Shown: positions 32,971-42,769, counted from the stretch's first letter. The stretch is 64,000 nt of DNA from Treponema bryantii (GCF_900113965.1 NZ_FORI01000001.1:62001-126000); one strand, 5' to 3'. Notes: generated by a model from the letters alone, not told the origin. Numbers and translations are program-made.

Positions 32971-33942
32971 TTAGAACAACGATGTGTCGTTCAACTTCTT
33001 AGTTACCTGGTTAGCAATGAACAGCAGGATGAAAGCAACAACCGACTTAAACAAACCGATTGCCGAAGCGTATGAATATCTCATACCGCGCATAGCAGTC
33101 TGATATACGTAGATATCAAGTACGTTACTGCGTGGTGCATTCAAAGGATTGTTCAATACCAGAATCTGATCAAAGTTAGTATTCAAAAGTCCACCAACTG
33201 CAAGGATGAACATGATTGTTACAGTAGGAGCGATTGAAGGAAGTGTAATTGTCCAGATCTGCTTCCAGCGGCTTGCACCGTCAACCTTAGCAGCCTCATA
33301 CATTTCCTGATCAATACCTGCAATTGCAGCAAGGTAGATGATTGCAGACCATCCAAGTTCCTTCCACAAATCAGAAATAACTGTAATAGCCCAGAAGTAT
33401 TTAGGGTATGCAAGGAAAGCTACACTTTCTTTAAGAACACCCATATTAATAAGGATCTCATTGAAAAGACCACCATCACCAAGCCATGTAGTAAGAATAC
33501 CACCGAGCACAACCCAAGAAAGGAAGTGTGGCATGTAAGTAATAGTCTGAACGGCTTTCTTAAATCTCATGTTGCGAACTTCATTAAGAAGAAGCGCAAA
33601 AATGATTGGAAGGGTAAAGTTGAAAACCAGTTTAAGAATACTGATTCCAAGTGTGTTTGCCATAACATTGAAGAACTCTTCATCTTTGAAGAAGTTAATA
33701 AAATGCTGGAAACCACCGTTAGTTGCCCATGGTGTTGTAAAAAATTTCTTGCTGAACAAAGGAGTTGTAATAAAAAAGTTTTTCTTGAAAGCAATTAAAA
33801 TTCCGTACATTGGGATGTAGTTAAAAATCAACATCCACACAATTCCAAGAAGTGCCATTACCTGAAGATATTTTTCTTCGCGCAATCTGACCCAGAAGCT
33901 TTTCTTTGGAATCAGTGGCAAATCATTGTTTTTCTGTTTCAT
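32971..33942 (-). CDS. ABC sugar transporter permease, LplB-like
   Basis: 323 residues with six membrane segments; the N-terminus KYLQVMALLGIVWMLIFNYI and YEAAKVDGASRWKQIWTITL (EAA loop, near residue 213) are diagnostic. It is the first gene of the five-gene run lplB-lplC-lplA-kinase-regulator. A predicted promoter lies upstream, and the divergent phosphorylase gene starts 273 bases away. Confidence 0.9.
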   Translation of the reverse strand: MKQKNNDLPLIPKKSFWVRLREEKYLQVMALLGIVWMLIFNYIPMYGILIAFKKNFFITTPLFSKKFFTTPWATNGGFQHFINFFKDEEFFNVMANTLGISILKLVFNFTLPIIFALLLNEVRNMRFKKAVQTITYMPHFLSWVVLGGILTTWLGDGGLFNEILINMGVLKESVAFLAYPKYFWAITVISDLWKELGWSAIIYLAAIAGIDQEMYEAAKVDGASRWKQIWTITLPSIAPTVTIMFILAVGGLLNTNFDQILVLNNPLNAPRSNVLDIYVYQTAMRGMRYSYASAIGLFKSVVAFILLFIANQVTKKLNDTSLF

Positions 33943-33966
33943 GACAGTACCTCGCTTACATTTTGG

Positions 33967-33995
33967 AGTATAGACTCACTTATTCTATATGAAAA
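33967..33995 (-). promoter_or_regulatory. Predicted promoter of the lplBCA operon
   Basis: TTTTCA (33990-33995), 17-base spacer and TATACT (33967-33972) on the minus strand. About 25 bases separate it from the ATG, with a GAGG ribosome binding site. Confidence 0.5.
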
Positions 33996-34119
33996 GTTTG
34001 AGAAATTTCAGAAAGGTGGAAATATTTCGGTTTTAAGGGTGTTTTAACGAATTTTAGTGTTGATTTCCCTGATTTCTTGCTTTAGTTTAGGGGTAGTAAG
34101 AAGTTTTTTTTATAAACCT

Positions 34120-34160
34120 GCAGACTGAACCTTGTGGCCCGCTTAGTGAGTTCAGTCTGC
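34120..34160 (+). promoter_or_regulatory. Large leader hairpin upstream of the phosphorylase gene
   Basis: GCAGACTGAAC pairs perfectly with GTTCAGTCTGC (11 bp) around a 19-base loop. Downstream is a short T-rich stretch (ATTTTATTT). It may be an attenuator or leader structure; it is followed by a dispersed repeat and the ribosome binding site. Confidence 0.5.
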
Positions 34161-34176
34161 GGATTTTATTTGTAGC

Positions 34177-34201
34177 GGTGGTTGAGCCTGTCGAAACCAC
34201 C
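34177..34201. repeat. Dispersed repeat in the 5' leader of the phosphorylase gene
   Basis: GGTGGTTGAGCC followed by TGTCGAAACCACC, reverse orientation of the other copies. It ends three bases before the AGGAGG ribosome binding site and could fold next to it. Confidence 0.75.
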
Positions 34202-34215
34202 TCAGGAGGTTTTTA

Positions 34216-37200
34216 ATGAAAAAGGTAAAAGGCAGCTTTACAACTCTGCCTGGTGAAAACGGTCAGTTTTACAAAATTGAGAATTATGACTGCATGGATG
34301 ATTTCTTTATGACAATCACAAGTGCTTCTGATATCTGGAACTTCTGCTGGTCACAGGGCGGAGTTACAGCCGGAAGAATTGATTGTGATCATGCAGTTTT
34401 TCCATATTACACAGCAGACAAAGTTAGTGATGCAAAATCTTACACAGGTTCATACACAGCAGTAATTGCCGGTGATACAGTTTGGGAACCATTTGCAACA
34501 CTCGGAGCAAGTCCTGCTATCCGCCGTGCTGCTGAAAAGAATATCCGCCGTAACATCTATAAAAATGCGGCAGGAACAGAAGTATGGTTTGAAGAGATTA
34601 ATGATGAACTTAACCTTTCTTTCCGCTACGGATGGACCTCCTCTCCAAAATTCGGACTTGTAAAGAAAAGCGTAATTTCAAATCTTTCTGATAAGGCTAT
34701 TTCTGTAAAAGTTCTTGACGGCTGCCGCAATATTCTTCCAGCTTGTGTTACAGCAGATTTCCAGAACAACAACAGCGTACTTCTGGATGCTTACAAAAAA
34801 ACAGATTTAGATGCTGATTCAAAGCTTGCACTCTTTGCAGTATCTTCTATTGTTACAGATAAGGCTGAACCAAGCGAAGGACTTTTTGCAAATGTAAGCT
34901 GGTTCAATACAGACGATGATTTGCTGCTTGCTCCAGATGCTCCGGAACAGTTTGCAGAAAAAGGAAAAGTTGAAATTGTTGATGTTGTAAAGGGTAAGAG
35001 ACCTGCAGCATATATCTGCCATTCAGTTACTCTCCAGCCAACAGATCCTTCTTCTTCACTCAAAGACCGCTCATCATGGTACCAGGTATTTGATACACGT
35101 CTTGATGCATCAAAGATCGCCCTCCTCAAAAAAGACCTTAAAGACCGCAAGGTACTTACAGCTGCACTCATTGCAGATATTGATGCCGGAAAGAAACTTA
35201 TGGAAACTTACATTGCAGAAGCAGATGGTTTCCAGGAAACAGCAGAAACAATGACCTGCGTACATCACTCAGAGAACGTTATGTTCAATATTATGCGTGG
35301 TGGTTTCTTTGCAAACAACGGAAAAATCAGCCTTGCAGATTTTGTTAAATTTGTTGGTCAGAGAAATAAGGCACTTGTTAAGCTTGCAGAAAAAACAACT
35401 AACGCAGCCGCAGCCTGTGCAGATAAAGACGGCTTTGTAAATTACGGCGAACTCGAAGCTGCTGTTCAGAAAACAATGAACCCACAGCTCTCACGCCTCT
35501 TCTATGAATACATGCCGCTCACCTTCAGCCGCCGCCACGGTGACCCAAGCCGTCCATGGAACCGCTTTAATATTCACCTGCGCGACAATGACGGAAATCC
35601 TATTTTGAATTACGAAGGAAACTGGCGCGACATCTTCCAGAACTGGGAAGCTCTTGCATGGTCTTATCCACAGTACATTAAGAACATGACAGCTAAGTTC
35701 CTTAACGCAATGACAATTGAAGGCTTTAACCCTTACCGCATTTCCCGCGAAGGAATTGACTGGGAAGTTCCAGAGCCTGATAATCCTTGGGCACAGATTG
35801 GTTACTGGGGAGATCACCAGGTAATCTATCTTCAAAAGCTTCTTGAAGTTTATGCAAAGCTCAATAAGGCACAGCTTGTAAGCGAACTTGGCGAAAAGAT
35901 TTACGCAAGCTCAAATGTTCCTTACAGAATTAAATCTTACAAAGACATTGTTGAAGATCCAAGAAATACAATTGCCTTCGACTATAACCTTAGCTCAACA
36001 CTCAAAGCCTGCGCTGCAAAAGCCGGCTCAGATGCAAAGCTTGTAACTGCATCAGGAGTTGCTGGTGAAGGTGATGTTGCAATGGTAACTCTTGCTACAA
36101 AACTTCTTCAGGTTGTAATTGCCAAGATGGCAAACTTTGTTCCTGGCGGCGGAATCTGGTTAAACACTCAGCGCCCAGAATGGAACGATGCAAACAACGC
36201 TCTTGCAGGTTACGGACTTTCAATGGTAACTCTTTATTACCTGCACCGCTTTGTAAAATTCCTTGTTACAATTTTTGAAGATTCTGATGCAGATAAGTTT
36301 ACACTTCCTGCTGCAGTTGCAGACTGCTTTAAAGAACTCGGAAAACTTTATGCTGAAACTTCTGCTAAAAAAGCTGCTACAACAGCAAGCCTCCGCAAGA
36401 ACTTTACAGATGCAGAAGGAAAGATTTTCGAAAAGGAAAGAAACTCTCTTTATAAGAAGGGCTACGGCACTACAGAAAAAACTGTAAAGAAAGCAGAAAT
36501 TATTGCTACTCTCAATTCAATTCTTGAACACATTAAGGTAACAATTGAATTGAACCACCGCTCAGATGGTCTTTACCACGCATATAACACAATGAAGATT
36601 TCAAACACAAAAATGGAAATTGAATATCTTCAGGAAATGCTCGAAGGACAGGTTGCTGTTCTTTCAAGCGGCGTACTTGAACCAAAGGCTGCTCTTGGAG
36701 TTCTCAAGGCACTCCGCAAGAGCCGTATGTATGAGCCACGCCAGAATTCTTATATGCTCTACCCTAACAAGGAACTCGCTGCATTCGAAGCAAAAAACAT
36801 TGTTAAGAGTGTAGATGTTGAAGAGCTTCGCGGCGTAATTGCGAAGAATGAAGGTTCTATCCTTTACGCAGATTGCAACGGCAAGTATCACTTTAACGGG
36901 GAGTTCCGCAATGTACGCTTCCTGCGTGAGTTCTGCGCAAATCTCCCTGCTGATAAAAAGCCTAAGGCAAAAGAGCTTGCTGCTCTTGAAGCCCTTTACG
37001 AAAAGACTTTCAATCACCAGAGCTTTACGGGACGTAGTGGAACTTTCTATGCTTACGAAGGACTGGGAAGTATTTACTGGCACATGGTTTCTAAGCTGCT
37101 TCTGGCCGCTCAGGAGAACACTATAGCTGCAATCAATAAGGGAGCTTCGGCCGACGTGGTTAGAGAGCTCTGCGACGCTTACTACGAAGTGCGCGCTGGT

Positions 37201-37593
37201 ATTGGGTTCAACAAGGAGGCCGAAGTGTACGGTGCATTCCCAGCGGATCCTTACTCTCACACTCCGTTCCTTCAGGGCGCAAAGCAGCCTGGTATGACTG
37301 GTCAGGTAAAAGAAGAAGTGCTTACCCGCTGGGGCGAGCTCGGTGTAGATATTGTAAACGGTAGTGCTTGTTTTGCTCCAAAGATTCTGAAAAAGTCAGA
37401 ATTCTTCAAGGATGGAACTCTCTGCTTCACTTGGTGTGGCACACCTGTAACATACAAACTAACTAACGATAGTTCAGCAATTACAATTAATGGTGAGCGC
37501 CGCAACGGAACAATTCTCACTGCAGCAGAAACTGCAGATCTCTTTGCCCGCAACGGCAAGATTAAGAGTATTGAAGTAGAAGTTGCACTCTAA
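34216..37593 (+). CDS. Large GH94-clan beta-glucan phosphorylase candidate (GH149/GH161-like)
   Basis: 1125 residues, without signal peptide, so cytoplasmic. The start carries a beta-sandwich region like GH94 enzymes (SASDIWNFCWSQGGVTAGRI near residue 37). A conserved block NYEGNWRDIFQNWEAL near 465 and IGYWGDHQVIYLQKLLEVY near 527 follow. PEWNDANNALAG near 655 resembles the catalytic WND loop of cellobiose-type phosphorylases, with Asp658 as candidate acid. Enzymes of this size in the clan act on beta-1,3-glucan oligosaccharides, releasing glucose 1-phosphate. Neighbouring GH30 and GH16 genes support a beta-glucan substrate. Family membership is by memory and could be another member of the clan. 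Confidence 0.6.
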   Translation: MKKVKGSFTTLPGENGQFYKIENYDCMDDFFMTITSASDIWNFCWSQGGVTAGRIDCDHAVFPYYTADKVSDAKSYTGSYTAVIAGDTVWEPFATLGASPAIRRAAEKNIRRNIYKNAAGTEVWFEEINDELNLSFRYGWTSSPKFGLVKKSVISNLSDKAISVKVLDGCRNILPACVTADFQNNNSVLLDAYKKTDLDADSKLALFAVSSIVTDKAEPSEGLFANVSWFNTDDDLLLAPDAPEQFAEKGKVEIVDVVKGKRPAAYICHSVTLQPTDPSSSLKDRSSWYQVFDTRLDASKIALLKKDLKDRKVLTAALIADIDAGKKLMETYIAEADGFQETAETMTCVHHSENVMFNIMRGGFFANNGKISLADFVKFVGQRNKALVKLAEKTTNAAAACADKDGFVNYGELEAAVQKTMNPQLSRLFYEYMPLTFSRRHGDPSRPWNRFNIHLRDNDGNPILNYEGNWRDIFQNWEALAWSYPQYIKNMTAKFLNAMTIEGFNPYRISREGIDWEVPEPDNPWAQIGYWGDHQVIYLQKLLEVYAKLNKAQLVSELGEKIYASSNVPYRIKSYKDIVEDPRNTIAFDYNLSSTLKACAAKAGSDAKLVTASGVAGEGDVAMVTLATKLLQVVIAKMANFVPGGGIWLNTQRPEWNDANNALAGYGLSMVTLYYLHRFVKFLVTIFEDSDADKFTLPAAVADCFKELGKLYAETSAKKAATTASLRKNFTDAEGKIFEKERNSLYKKGYGTTEKTVKKAEIIATLNSILEHIKVTIELNHRSDGLYHAYNTMKISNTKMEIEYLQEMLEGQVAVLSSGVLEPKAALGVLKALRKSRMYEPRQNSYMLYPNKELAAFEAKNIVKSVDVEELRGVIAKNEGSILYADCNGKYHFNGEFRNVRFLREFCANLPADKKPKAKELAALEALYEKTFNHQSFTGRSGTFYAYEGLGSIYWHMVSKLLLAAQENTIAAINKGASADVVRELCDAYYEVRAGIGFNKEAEVYGAFPADPYSHTPFLQGAKQPGMTGQVKEEVLTRWGELGVDIVNGSACFAPKILKKSEFFKDGTLCFTWCGTPVTYKLTNDSSAITINGERRNGTILTAAETADLFARNGKIKSIEVEVAL

Positions 37594-37616
37594 TTAGATC
37601 CATAATCAATAAAAAG

Positions 37617-37654
37617 AAAAAGGCATCCCGAAACAATTTTGGATGCCTTTTTTA
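37617..37654 (+). terminator. Rho-independent terminator after the phosphorylase gene
   Basis: AAAAAGGCATCC and GGATGCCTTTTT form a 12-bp stem around a 12-base loop, ending in a T-run. It separates the phosphorylase transcript from the GH30 gene. Confidence 0.85.
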
Positions 37655-37772
37655 AGCAAAATCCAACGTTCATTGACAAATTTTACACTTTTTGTCAAAC
37701 AAAATCTGATACACCCGAAAATATTACACCTTTTAGAAAATTATCAAACTTACACATTTAACATTCCAAGTT

Positions 37773-37778
37773 TATACT
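37773..37778 (+). promoter_or_regulatory. -10 element (TATACT) of the GH30 gene
   Basis: TATACT ends six bases before the ATG. A CTTACA lies 18 bases upstream as a weak -35. A TTGACAAA-N10-TTTGTCAA palindrome is about 75 bases further upstream. Confidence 0.45.
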
Positions 37779-37784
37779 CAAGGC

Positions 37785-39257
37785 ATGAAGATCGAAAAAC
37801 TTTATGAAACTGCCAAAGATACGGCAGAACGCATTTGGGAACTCTCTCCGGATGACAGAGTCTATGCTGGTGGCGGATGGATTCCAACTACGCTTACTCT
37901 CAAACCTGAAGAAACACATCAGAAGTTTTATGGCTTTGGTGGTGCTCTTACAGAGTCTTCAGGATATGTTCTTTCGCGTCTCCCGTCTCTTATTCGCAAA
38001 CAGGCTATAGAAGCCTACTACAATCCAACTACAGGTAATGCTTACCGTTTTGCCCGCATCCATATGAATTCCTGTGACTTTTCTCTTGATAACTGGGCCT
38101 GTGTTCCAGAGAAAGATGAAACACTCAAGTCTTTTTCAATGGAACGCACCGACAAATATATTTCTCCATTGGCTGTGGAAGTTCAGAATGCTGCAAAGAA
38201 CGCTGGTAGTAACGTTCAATTTCTGATGAGTCCATGGTCTCCTCCATTATGGATGAAAGATAACGGTGACATGAACCATGGCGGACACCTCCTCGAAAGC
38301 TATCGGGAATTATGGGCTCAGTATTTTGTGACTTTTATTAAGAAGATGGCAGAGCGCGATATTAAAATCAGCTTTGTCACAATACAGAATGAGCCGGCTG
38401 CAGTTCAGTCTTGGGATTCGTGTGAATACTCTGCAACTGAAGAAGGCGAGTTTGCCGCTAACTATCTTGGCCCTGCCCTCGAAAAAGCAGGCCTTGGCGA
38501 AGTAAAAATTTACATCTGGGATCATAACCGCGACCTTGCCCTTGAACGTCTTGAAGAATCTCTCAAGGTTCCTGGTGCTTCAAAATATGTTGCAGGTCTT
38601 GCCTTCCACTGGTACTCAGGCGACCAGTACGACAACATCAAAACAATTTCAGAAAAGTATCCTGACATTGATTTGATTTTTACAGAAGGTTGTATTGAAG
38701 GCGGTCCACGCAATGGTGCATGGTTTACCGGTGAGCGTTATGCCCACAACATCATCAACGACCTTAGAAGCGGCTGTACAAAGTGGATTGACTGGAACAT
38801 TGTTCTTGATATGAAGGGTGGTCCAAATCATGTTGGAAATTATTGTGATGCTCCAATTCTTGCAGATGAAAAAGAAGGCACAATTCACTTCCAGAGCTCT
38901 TTCTACTACATTGGCCACTTTAGCCGTTTTATAAAACCTGGTGCAGAACGAATCAGTTCAGACTTCTTCTCATGGATGACTCCTGCAACTGTAAGCGGAC
39001 ATCTTAGAGATGAAGCAGAAACTGTTGCTTTCAGAAATCCAGACGGAACAATTATTCTGGTTGTTACAAACAGAACCGAAGCCGACCTTGTTTTTGAATT
39101 CAAAATTGAAGCAGCCGGCAAAGTTCAGTCTGCCGACATCCGTAACTGGGAAAAGGCTCGCACTGCCGCAGCTGAAACAGACAACAATTCTGCAGCGCCT
39201 CTTTACCTTAAGTGCCCTCCTCGTGCAATTCAAACCTGGGTACTTAAAGACAATTAG
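37785..39257 (+). CDS. Glycoside hydrolase family 30 (beta-1,6-glucanase/glucosylceramidase type), cytoplasmic
   Basis: 490 residues. GFGGALTESSGYVL near residue 47 is the GH30 opening. The acid/base is Glu203 in TIQNEP and the nucleophile Glu301 in IFTEGC. MSPWSPPLWMKDNGDM near 148 and AFHWYSGD near 271 support the call. A C-terminal beta domain ends with PRAIQTWVL. No signal peptide is seen, so it would act on imported oligosaccharides, probably beta-1,6- or mixed-linked gluco-oligosaccharides given the GH16 and phosphorylase neighbours. The GH16 gene starts 38 bases downstream. Confidence 0.88.
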   Translation: MKIEKLYETAKDTAERIWELSPDDRVYAGGGWIPTTLTLKPEETHQKFYGFGGALTESSGYVLSRLPSLIRKQAIEAYYNPTTGNAYRFARIHMNSCDFSLDNWACVPEKDETLKSFSMERTDKYISPLAVEVQNAAKNAGSNVQFLMSPWSPPLWMKDNGDMNHGGHLLESYRELWAQYFVTFIKKMAERDIKISFVTIQNEPAAVQSWDSCEYSATEEGEFAANYLGPALEKAGLGEVKIYIWDHNRDLALERLEESLKVPGASKYVAGLAFHWYSGDQYDNIKTISEKYPDIDLIFTEGCIEGGPRNGAWFTGERYAHNIINDLRSGCTKWIDWNIVLDMKGGPNHVGNYCDAPILADEKEGTIHFQSSFYYIGHFSRFIKPGAERISSDFFSWMTPATVSGHLRDEAETVAFRNPDGTIILVVTNRTEADLVFEFKIEAAGKVQSADIRNWEKARTAAAETDNNSAAPLYLKCPPRAIQTWVLKDN

Positions 39258-39295
39258 ACTTGTATATCAACTTTAATAAAGGAGTATAAAGTATA

Positions 39296-40780
39296 ATGAA
39301 ACACTATTCGAGAAACATTATTCTGGGAACTGTGGCTGGTGCGCTGGTTGCAAGTATCATTTTCATGGGCTGCAACGAAATTAAAAACGGCAGCACAAAA
39401 TCAAAGTCGTCTAAGGTACAGGCTCCAAAGGGCTGGCACCTTGTATGGAATGATGAGTTCAGTGGTAAAGAGGTAGACACTACAAAATGGGATTTCCAGA
39501 TTGGTACTGGAAGCCAGTATGGTCTTGAAGGTTGGGGAAACAACGAGCTCCAGTATTACCGCAAAGAAAACGCATCTGTAAAAGATGGTAACCTTGTTCT
39601 CGAAGCACGCAAAGAAAACTTCGAAGGAATGGCTTACACTTCTGCACGTCTTCGTACTGTAAAAGATGATGGAACAGAACTCTTTACAAAGACATACGGC
39701 CGCATTGAAGCAAGAATCAAAATGCCAAAGGGTAACGGTTTCTGGCCTGCATTCTGGCTTTTACCTTCTACAACAGATTATGGTGTTTGGGCTTCTTCCG
39801 GAGAAATTGATATTCTTGAAGCAAAAGGACGTCTTCCAAACCGTGTTTACGGAACTGTACACTTTGGTCAGCCTTGGCCAGGAAACAAATACACAGGTTC
39901 TATGTACAAATTCCCAGACAGCCAGACAATTGCAGACTATCATGTTTATTCTCTCGAATGGGAACCAGGCGTTCTTCGCTGGCTTGTAGATGACAATGTT
40001 TATTATGAAACTTCACAGTGGTGGTCACTTGGTGCCGGCCAATCTGAACCATATGCCTACCCTGCTCCATTTGATAAACCTTTCTATATTCTTTTGAACT
40101 TTGCTATTGGCGGAAACTACGACGGTGGAGTTGCTCCAGAAGATTATCAGCTTCCAGCACAGATGCTCGTAGACTGGGTCCGTGTTTATGATAAGGATGA
40201 GCCTTATGCTACAAACGTAAAACGCCCTACACCACAGCGCGACGAAGACAAGTTCAAGAGCTTTGAAACTTCAGATGGCCGCAACTTCATCTTTGATTCT
40301 CAGATGCAGAAGGCAATTGTAGAAGGAAAGAATGAAGGAATGTCTTCTAACGAAAATATGGATGTAAAAGAGCGCGCATGGTATTTCCTCGCACTTTCAG
40401 ATTTCGGTGGAAAAGCAGTTTCTTCTGCAGAAGGTGAAGGACGTCGTGTAAAAATCACAAATCCTGGAAATCAGAATTATTCAGTTCAGCTGATTCAGCA
40501 CCTTCCAGTTGCTAAGGGCTATTCTTACAAGATTCAGTTTGATGCAAAAGCAAGCGCTGCACGCAAGATTGCAATTAAGCTTGGTGGTGATGCAGACAAC
40601 GGCTGGGCAGTTTATTCTCCAGAGTACTACCCTGAACTCACAACAGAAGTTCAGCACTACTCATATTTCTTTACAATGGAAAATGACACTGACCTTACAG
40701 CACGCCTTGAATTCAATCTTGGTTTAGACACAAATGATGTCTGGATTGGAAATGTAAGTGTAACTCAGGAAGAATTATAA
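39296..40780 (+). CDS. GH16 laminarinase-type endo-beta-glucanase lipoprotein with C-terminal carbohydrate-binding domain
   Basis: 494 residues. A lipoprotein signal ends IFMGC near residue 26. The GH16 catalytic motif GEIDILE carries Glu170, Asp172 and Glu175, and WNDEFSGKEVDTTKWDF near 50 is the usual N-terminal strand. GHs of this type cleave beta-1,3 or mixed beta-1,3/1,4 glucans outside the cytoplasm. Residues about 340-494 resemble a CBM4/9-type beta-sandwich (NPGNQNYSVQLIQHLPVAKG, GYSYKIQFDAKA). It would make oligosaccharides for the transporter and intracellular enzymes. An AAAGGAG site is present. Confidence 0.9.
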   Translation: MKHYSRNIILGTVAGALVASIIFMGCNEIKNGSTKSKSSKVQAPKGWHLVWNDEFSGKEVDTTKWDFQIGTGSQYGLEGWGNNELQYYRKENASVKDGNLVLEARKENFEGMAYTSARLRTVKDDGTELFTKTYGRIEARIKMPKGNGFWPAFWLLPSTTDYGVWASSGEIDILEAKGRLPNRVYGTVHFGQPWPGNKYTGSMYKFPDSQTIADYHVYSLEWEPGVLRWLVDDNVYYETSQWWSLGAGQSEPYAYPAPFDKPFYILLNFAIGGNYDGGVAPEDYQLPAQMLVDWVRVYDKDEPYATNVKRPTPQRDEDKFKSFETSDGRNFIFDSQMQKAIVEGKNEGMSSNENMDVKERAWYFLALSDFGGKAVSSAEGEGRRVKITNPGNQNYSVQLIQHLPVAKGYSYKIQFDAKASAARKIAIKLGGDADNGWAVYSPEYYPELTTEVQHYSYFFTMENDTDLTARLEFNLGLDTNDVWIGNVSVTQEEL

Positions 40781-40829
40781 TCAGATTATAAAAAGCAATC
40801 TAACAAATATTTATTGCTAAATTCAGAAG

Positions 40830-40867
40830 CCTCCTTCATAATAGTAGTAATACCTTTATGAGGGAGG
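40830..40867 (+). promoter_or_regulatory. Hairpin sequestering the ribosome binding site of the EAL gene
   Basis: CCTCCTTCATAA (40830-40841) pairs with TTATGAGGGAGG (40856-40867), 12 bp with a single G-U pair. The 3' arm contains the GGGAGG ribosome binding site six bases before the ATG. Translation could be controlled by opening of this stem. Confidence 0.6.
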
Positions 40868-40873
40868 TTTATC

Positions 40874-42769
40874 ATGTGGAACTACGACTTAGTAATTCCT
40901 GAACTTGTTATCATCACCACTTTTCTCGTTTTTTATTTTACACAGCCACGCCTGCCAATTAGACTTCACAAATCATTCCTCTTTATTTTAATTATTGATG
41001 TTGCAACTCTTTTCTTTGATGTAGTCTGCGCCGCTTCTCTTGAATATCTTGATAATGTTTCTCCATTTATTTACAGACTTACCAATACAATTTACTTTAT
41101 TCTTTTTGTTCAGCGCGTTATGTGCTTTACAATGTTCACAAATATAATTCTTGCAAAAGATCTTCGTTTTACAAAACGACGTATAATTTTTTATCTGCTT
41201 CCGTTCATTGCAATGAATCTTGTTGTTCTATCAAATCTTTTTGTTGATTCTATTTTCTGCATTTCTGAGACAGGAGAATACAGCCAGGGTCCTTTGTATA
41301 ATCTTATTTATGTGTTCGCCTATTACTACATTGCCCTCTGTCTTTTCTATACAGTTGTTAATCGTAAAAGGCTTACCCGTGGAGAATTTGTTCCTATCCT
41401 TGCGCATAATATAGTTTTGCTTGCAGGCTATAGTATGCGAATTCTTTTTCCAACACATCTGCTGATGAACTTCTTTACGCTCATCACAATTATTGTAATT
41501 TATCTTTCATTTGAAAATCCTACTTTGTTTATTGAAGAAAAAAGTGGTGCCTTCAACAAAAAAGCACTTTTAATTCTTTTAAGGGAAATTAAACCAGACC
41601 GTCACCCCCTGATTCTTGGTTTTACAATTCACAACTACAGTGAACTCCGCGAAATCTACAGTTATACACAGACTGACAAAGGTCTTTCTCTTATCGGGGA
41701 CTATCTTAAGAAAACCTTCCCTAAGCTTTTGCCATTTTATCTTCATGACGGACGCTTTGTTTTGCTCGGAAAAAATCTTGAAGAGGCAGACCTTATCCGC
41801 GCCTATATTATGCAGCGTTTTGAAGCTCCATGGAAAACTGATGATGATATTGATATGCTTCTTGAAATAGCCTTTACTCAGGTAAAACCGGAACTTCTTG
41901 CCTGCGACAGAAGCGTTCTTTTTAATACTCTGCTTACAACTCTTGCAGAACTTGATCCAGCTAGGCCGGCACATCAATATATTGATTTTGATGACATTGC
42001 TAAAAATGAAATGAACATGCACATTAAGCGTGCCGTAGAAATTGCTGTTGAACAGAATTCTGTTGAGCTTTTTCTACAGCCGGTTATTGATGCAAAAACC
42101 CGCAAGCTTACAGGAGCAGAATCACTTGCCCGTCTGCGTGACCAGAACGGAGACTATATACCGCCTCCTCAGTTCATTCCGATTGCAGAAAAGAACGGCC
42201 GCATAAACGAGCTTGGTGAACAAATGTTTGAAAAGACCTGCCAGTTTATAAAATCTCACGACCTTAAAGCCATGGGCCTTTCGTGGATCAACGTAAACCT
42301 TTCGCCTATTCAGTTTTTGCGCCGCGACTTAGACAAACGCTTTACAGCAATTCTTAAGAAATACGACATTCCTCCAGAGTTTATTCATCTGGAAATTACA
42401 GAAGAGTCTATGATTGATTTTGATTTGCTTGAGTCTCAGATGTGCAAAATGAAGGCTTCTGGTTTTGTATTTGTTCTTGATGATTACGGCCGCGGTTATT
42501 CAAATATTGCACGAATGAAAAAGTGTCCGTTCATCAATGTAAAACTCGACATGGAATTTGTGTGGGATTTCTTTAAGGAAAAAGATAAGATTCTTCCAAC
42601 GCTGGTACAGACTATTAAGCAGATGGGCTTTACTGTAACAGCAGAAGGAATTGAAACCCAGGAGATCGCCGATGCCATGAGCGACATCGGCTGTGATTAC
42701 CTCCAGGGCTTTGTATTCTCTAAGCCAATTCCTGCAGATGAATTTGCAGGAATCTACGGCAAGAATTAA
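40874..42769 (+). CDS. Membrane EAL-domain cyclic-di-GMP phosphodiesterase
   Basis: 631 residues. About seven membrane segments fill residues 1-220, followed by a degenerate GGDEF-like domain lacking the signature, then an EAL domain from about 380. Catalytic residues look intact: GAESLARL (EAL variant ESL), NVNLSP, HLEITEE, VLDDYGRGYSN, VKLDM, TAEGIET and QGFVFSKP. It should hydrolyse c-di-GMP. Its stop codon directly abuts that of the convergent lyase gene. It may share the GH16 transcript, and its ribosome binding site is in a hairpin. Confidence 0.88.
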   Translation: MWNYDLVIPELVIITTFLVFYFTQPRLPIRLHKSFLFILIIDVATLFFDVVCAASLEYLDNVSPFIYRLTNTIYFILFVQRVMCFTMFTNIILAKDLRFTKRRIIFYLLPFIAMNLVVLSNLFVDSIFCISETGEYSQGPLYNLIYVFAYYYIALCLFYTVVNRKRLTRGEFVPILAHNIVLLAGYSMRILFPTHLLMNFFTLITIIVIYLSFENPTLFIEEKSGAFNKKALLILLREIKPDRHPLILGFTIHNYSELREIYSYTQTDKGLSLIGDYLKKTFPKLLPFYLHDGRFVLLGKNLEEADLIRAYIMQRFEAPWKTDDDIDMLLEIAFTQVKPELLACDRSVLFNTLLTTLAELDPARPAHQYIDFDDIAKNEMNMHIKRAVEIAVEQNSVELFLQPVIDAKTRKLTGAESLARLRDQNGDYIPPPQFIPIAEKNGRINELGEQMFEKTCQFIKSHDLKAMGLSWINVNLSPIQFLRRDLDKRFTAILKKYDIPPEFIHLEITEESMIDFDLLESQMCKMKASGFVFVLDDYGRGYSNIARMKKCPFINVKLDMEFVWDFFKEKDKILPTLVQTIKQMGFTVTAEGIETQEIADAMSDIGCDYLQGFVFSKPIPADEFAGIYGKN

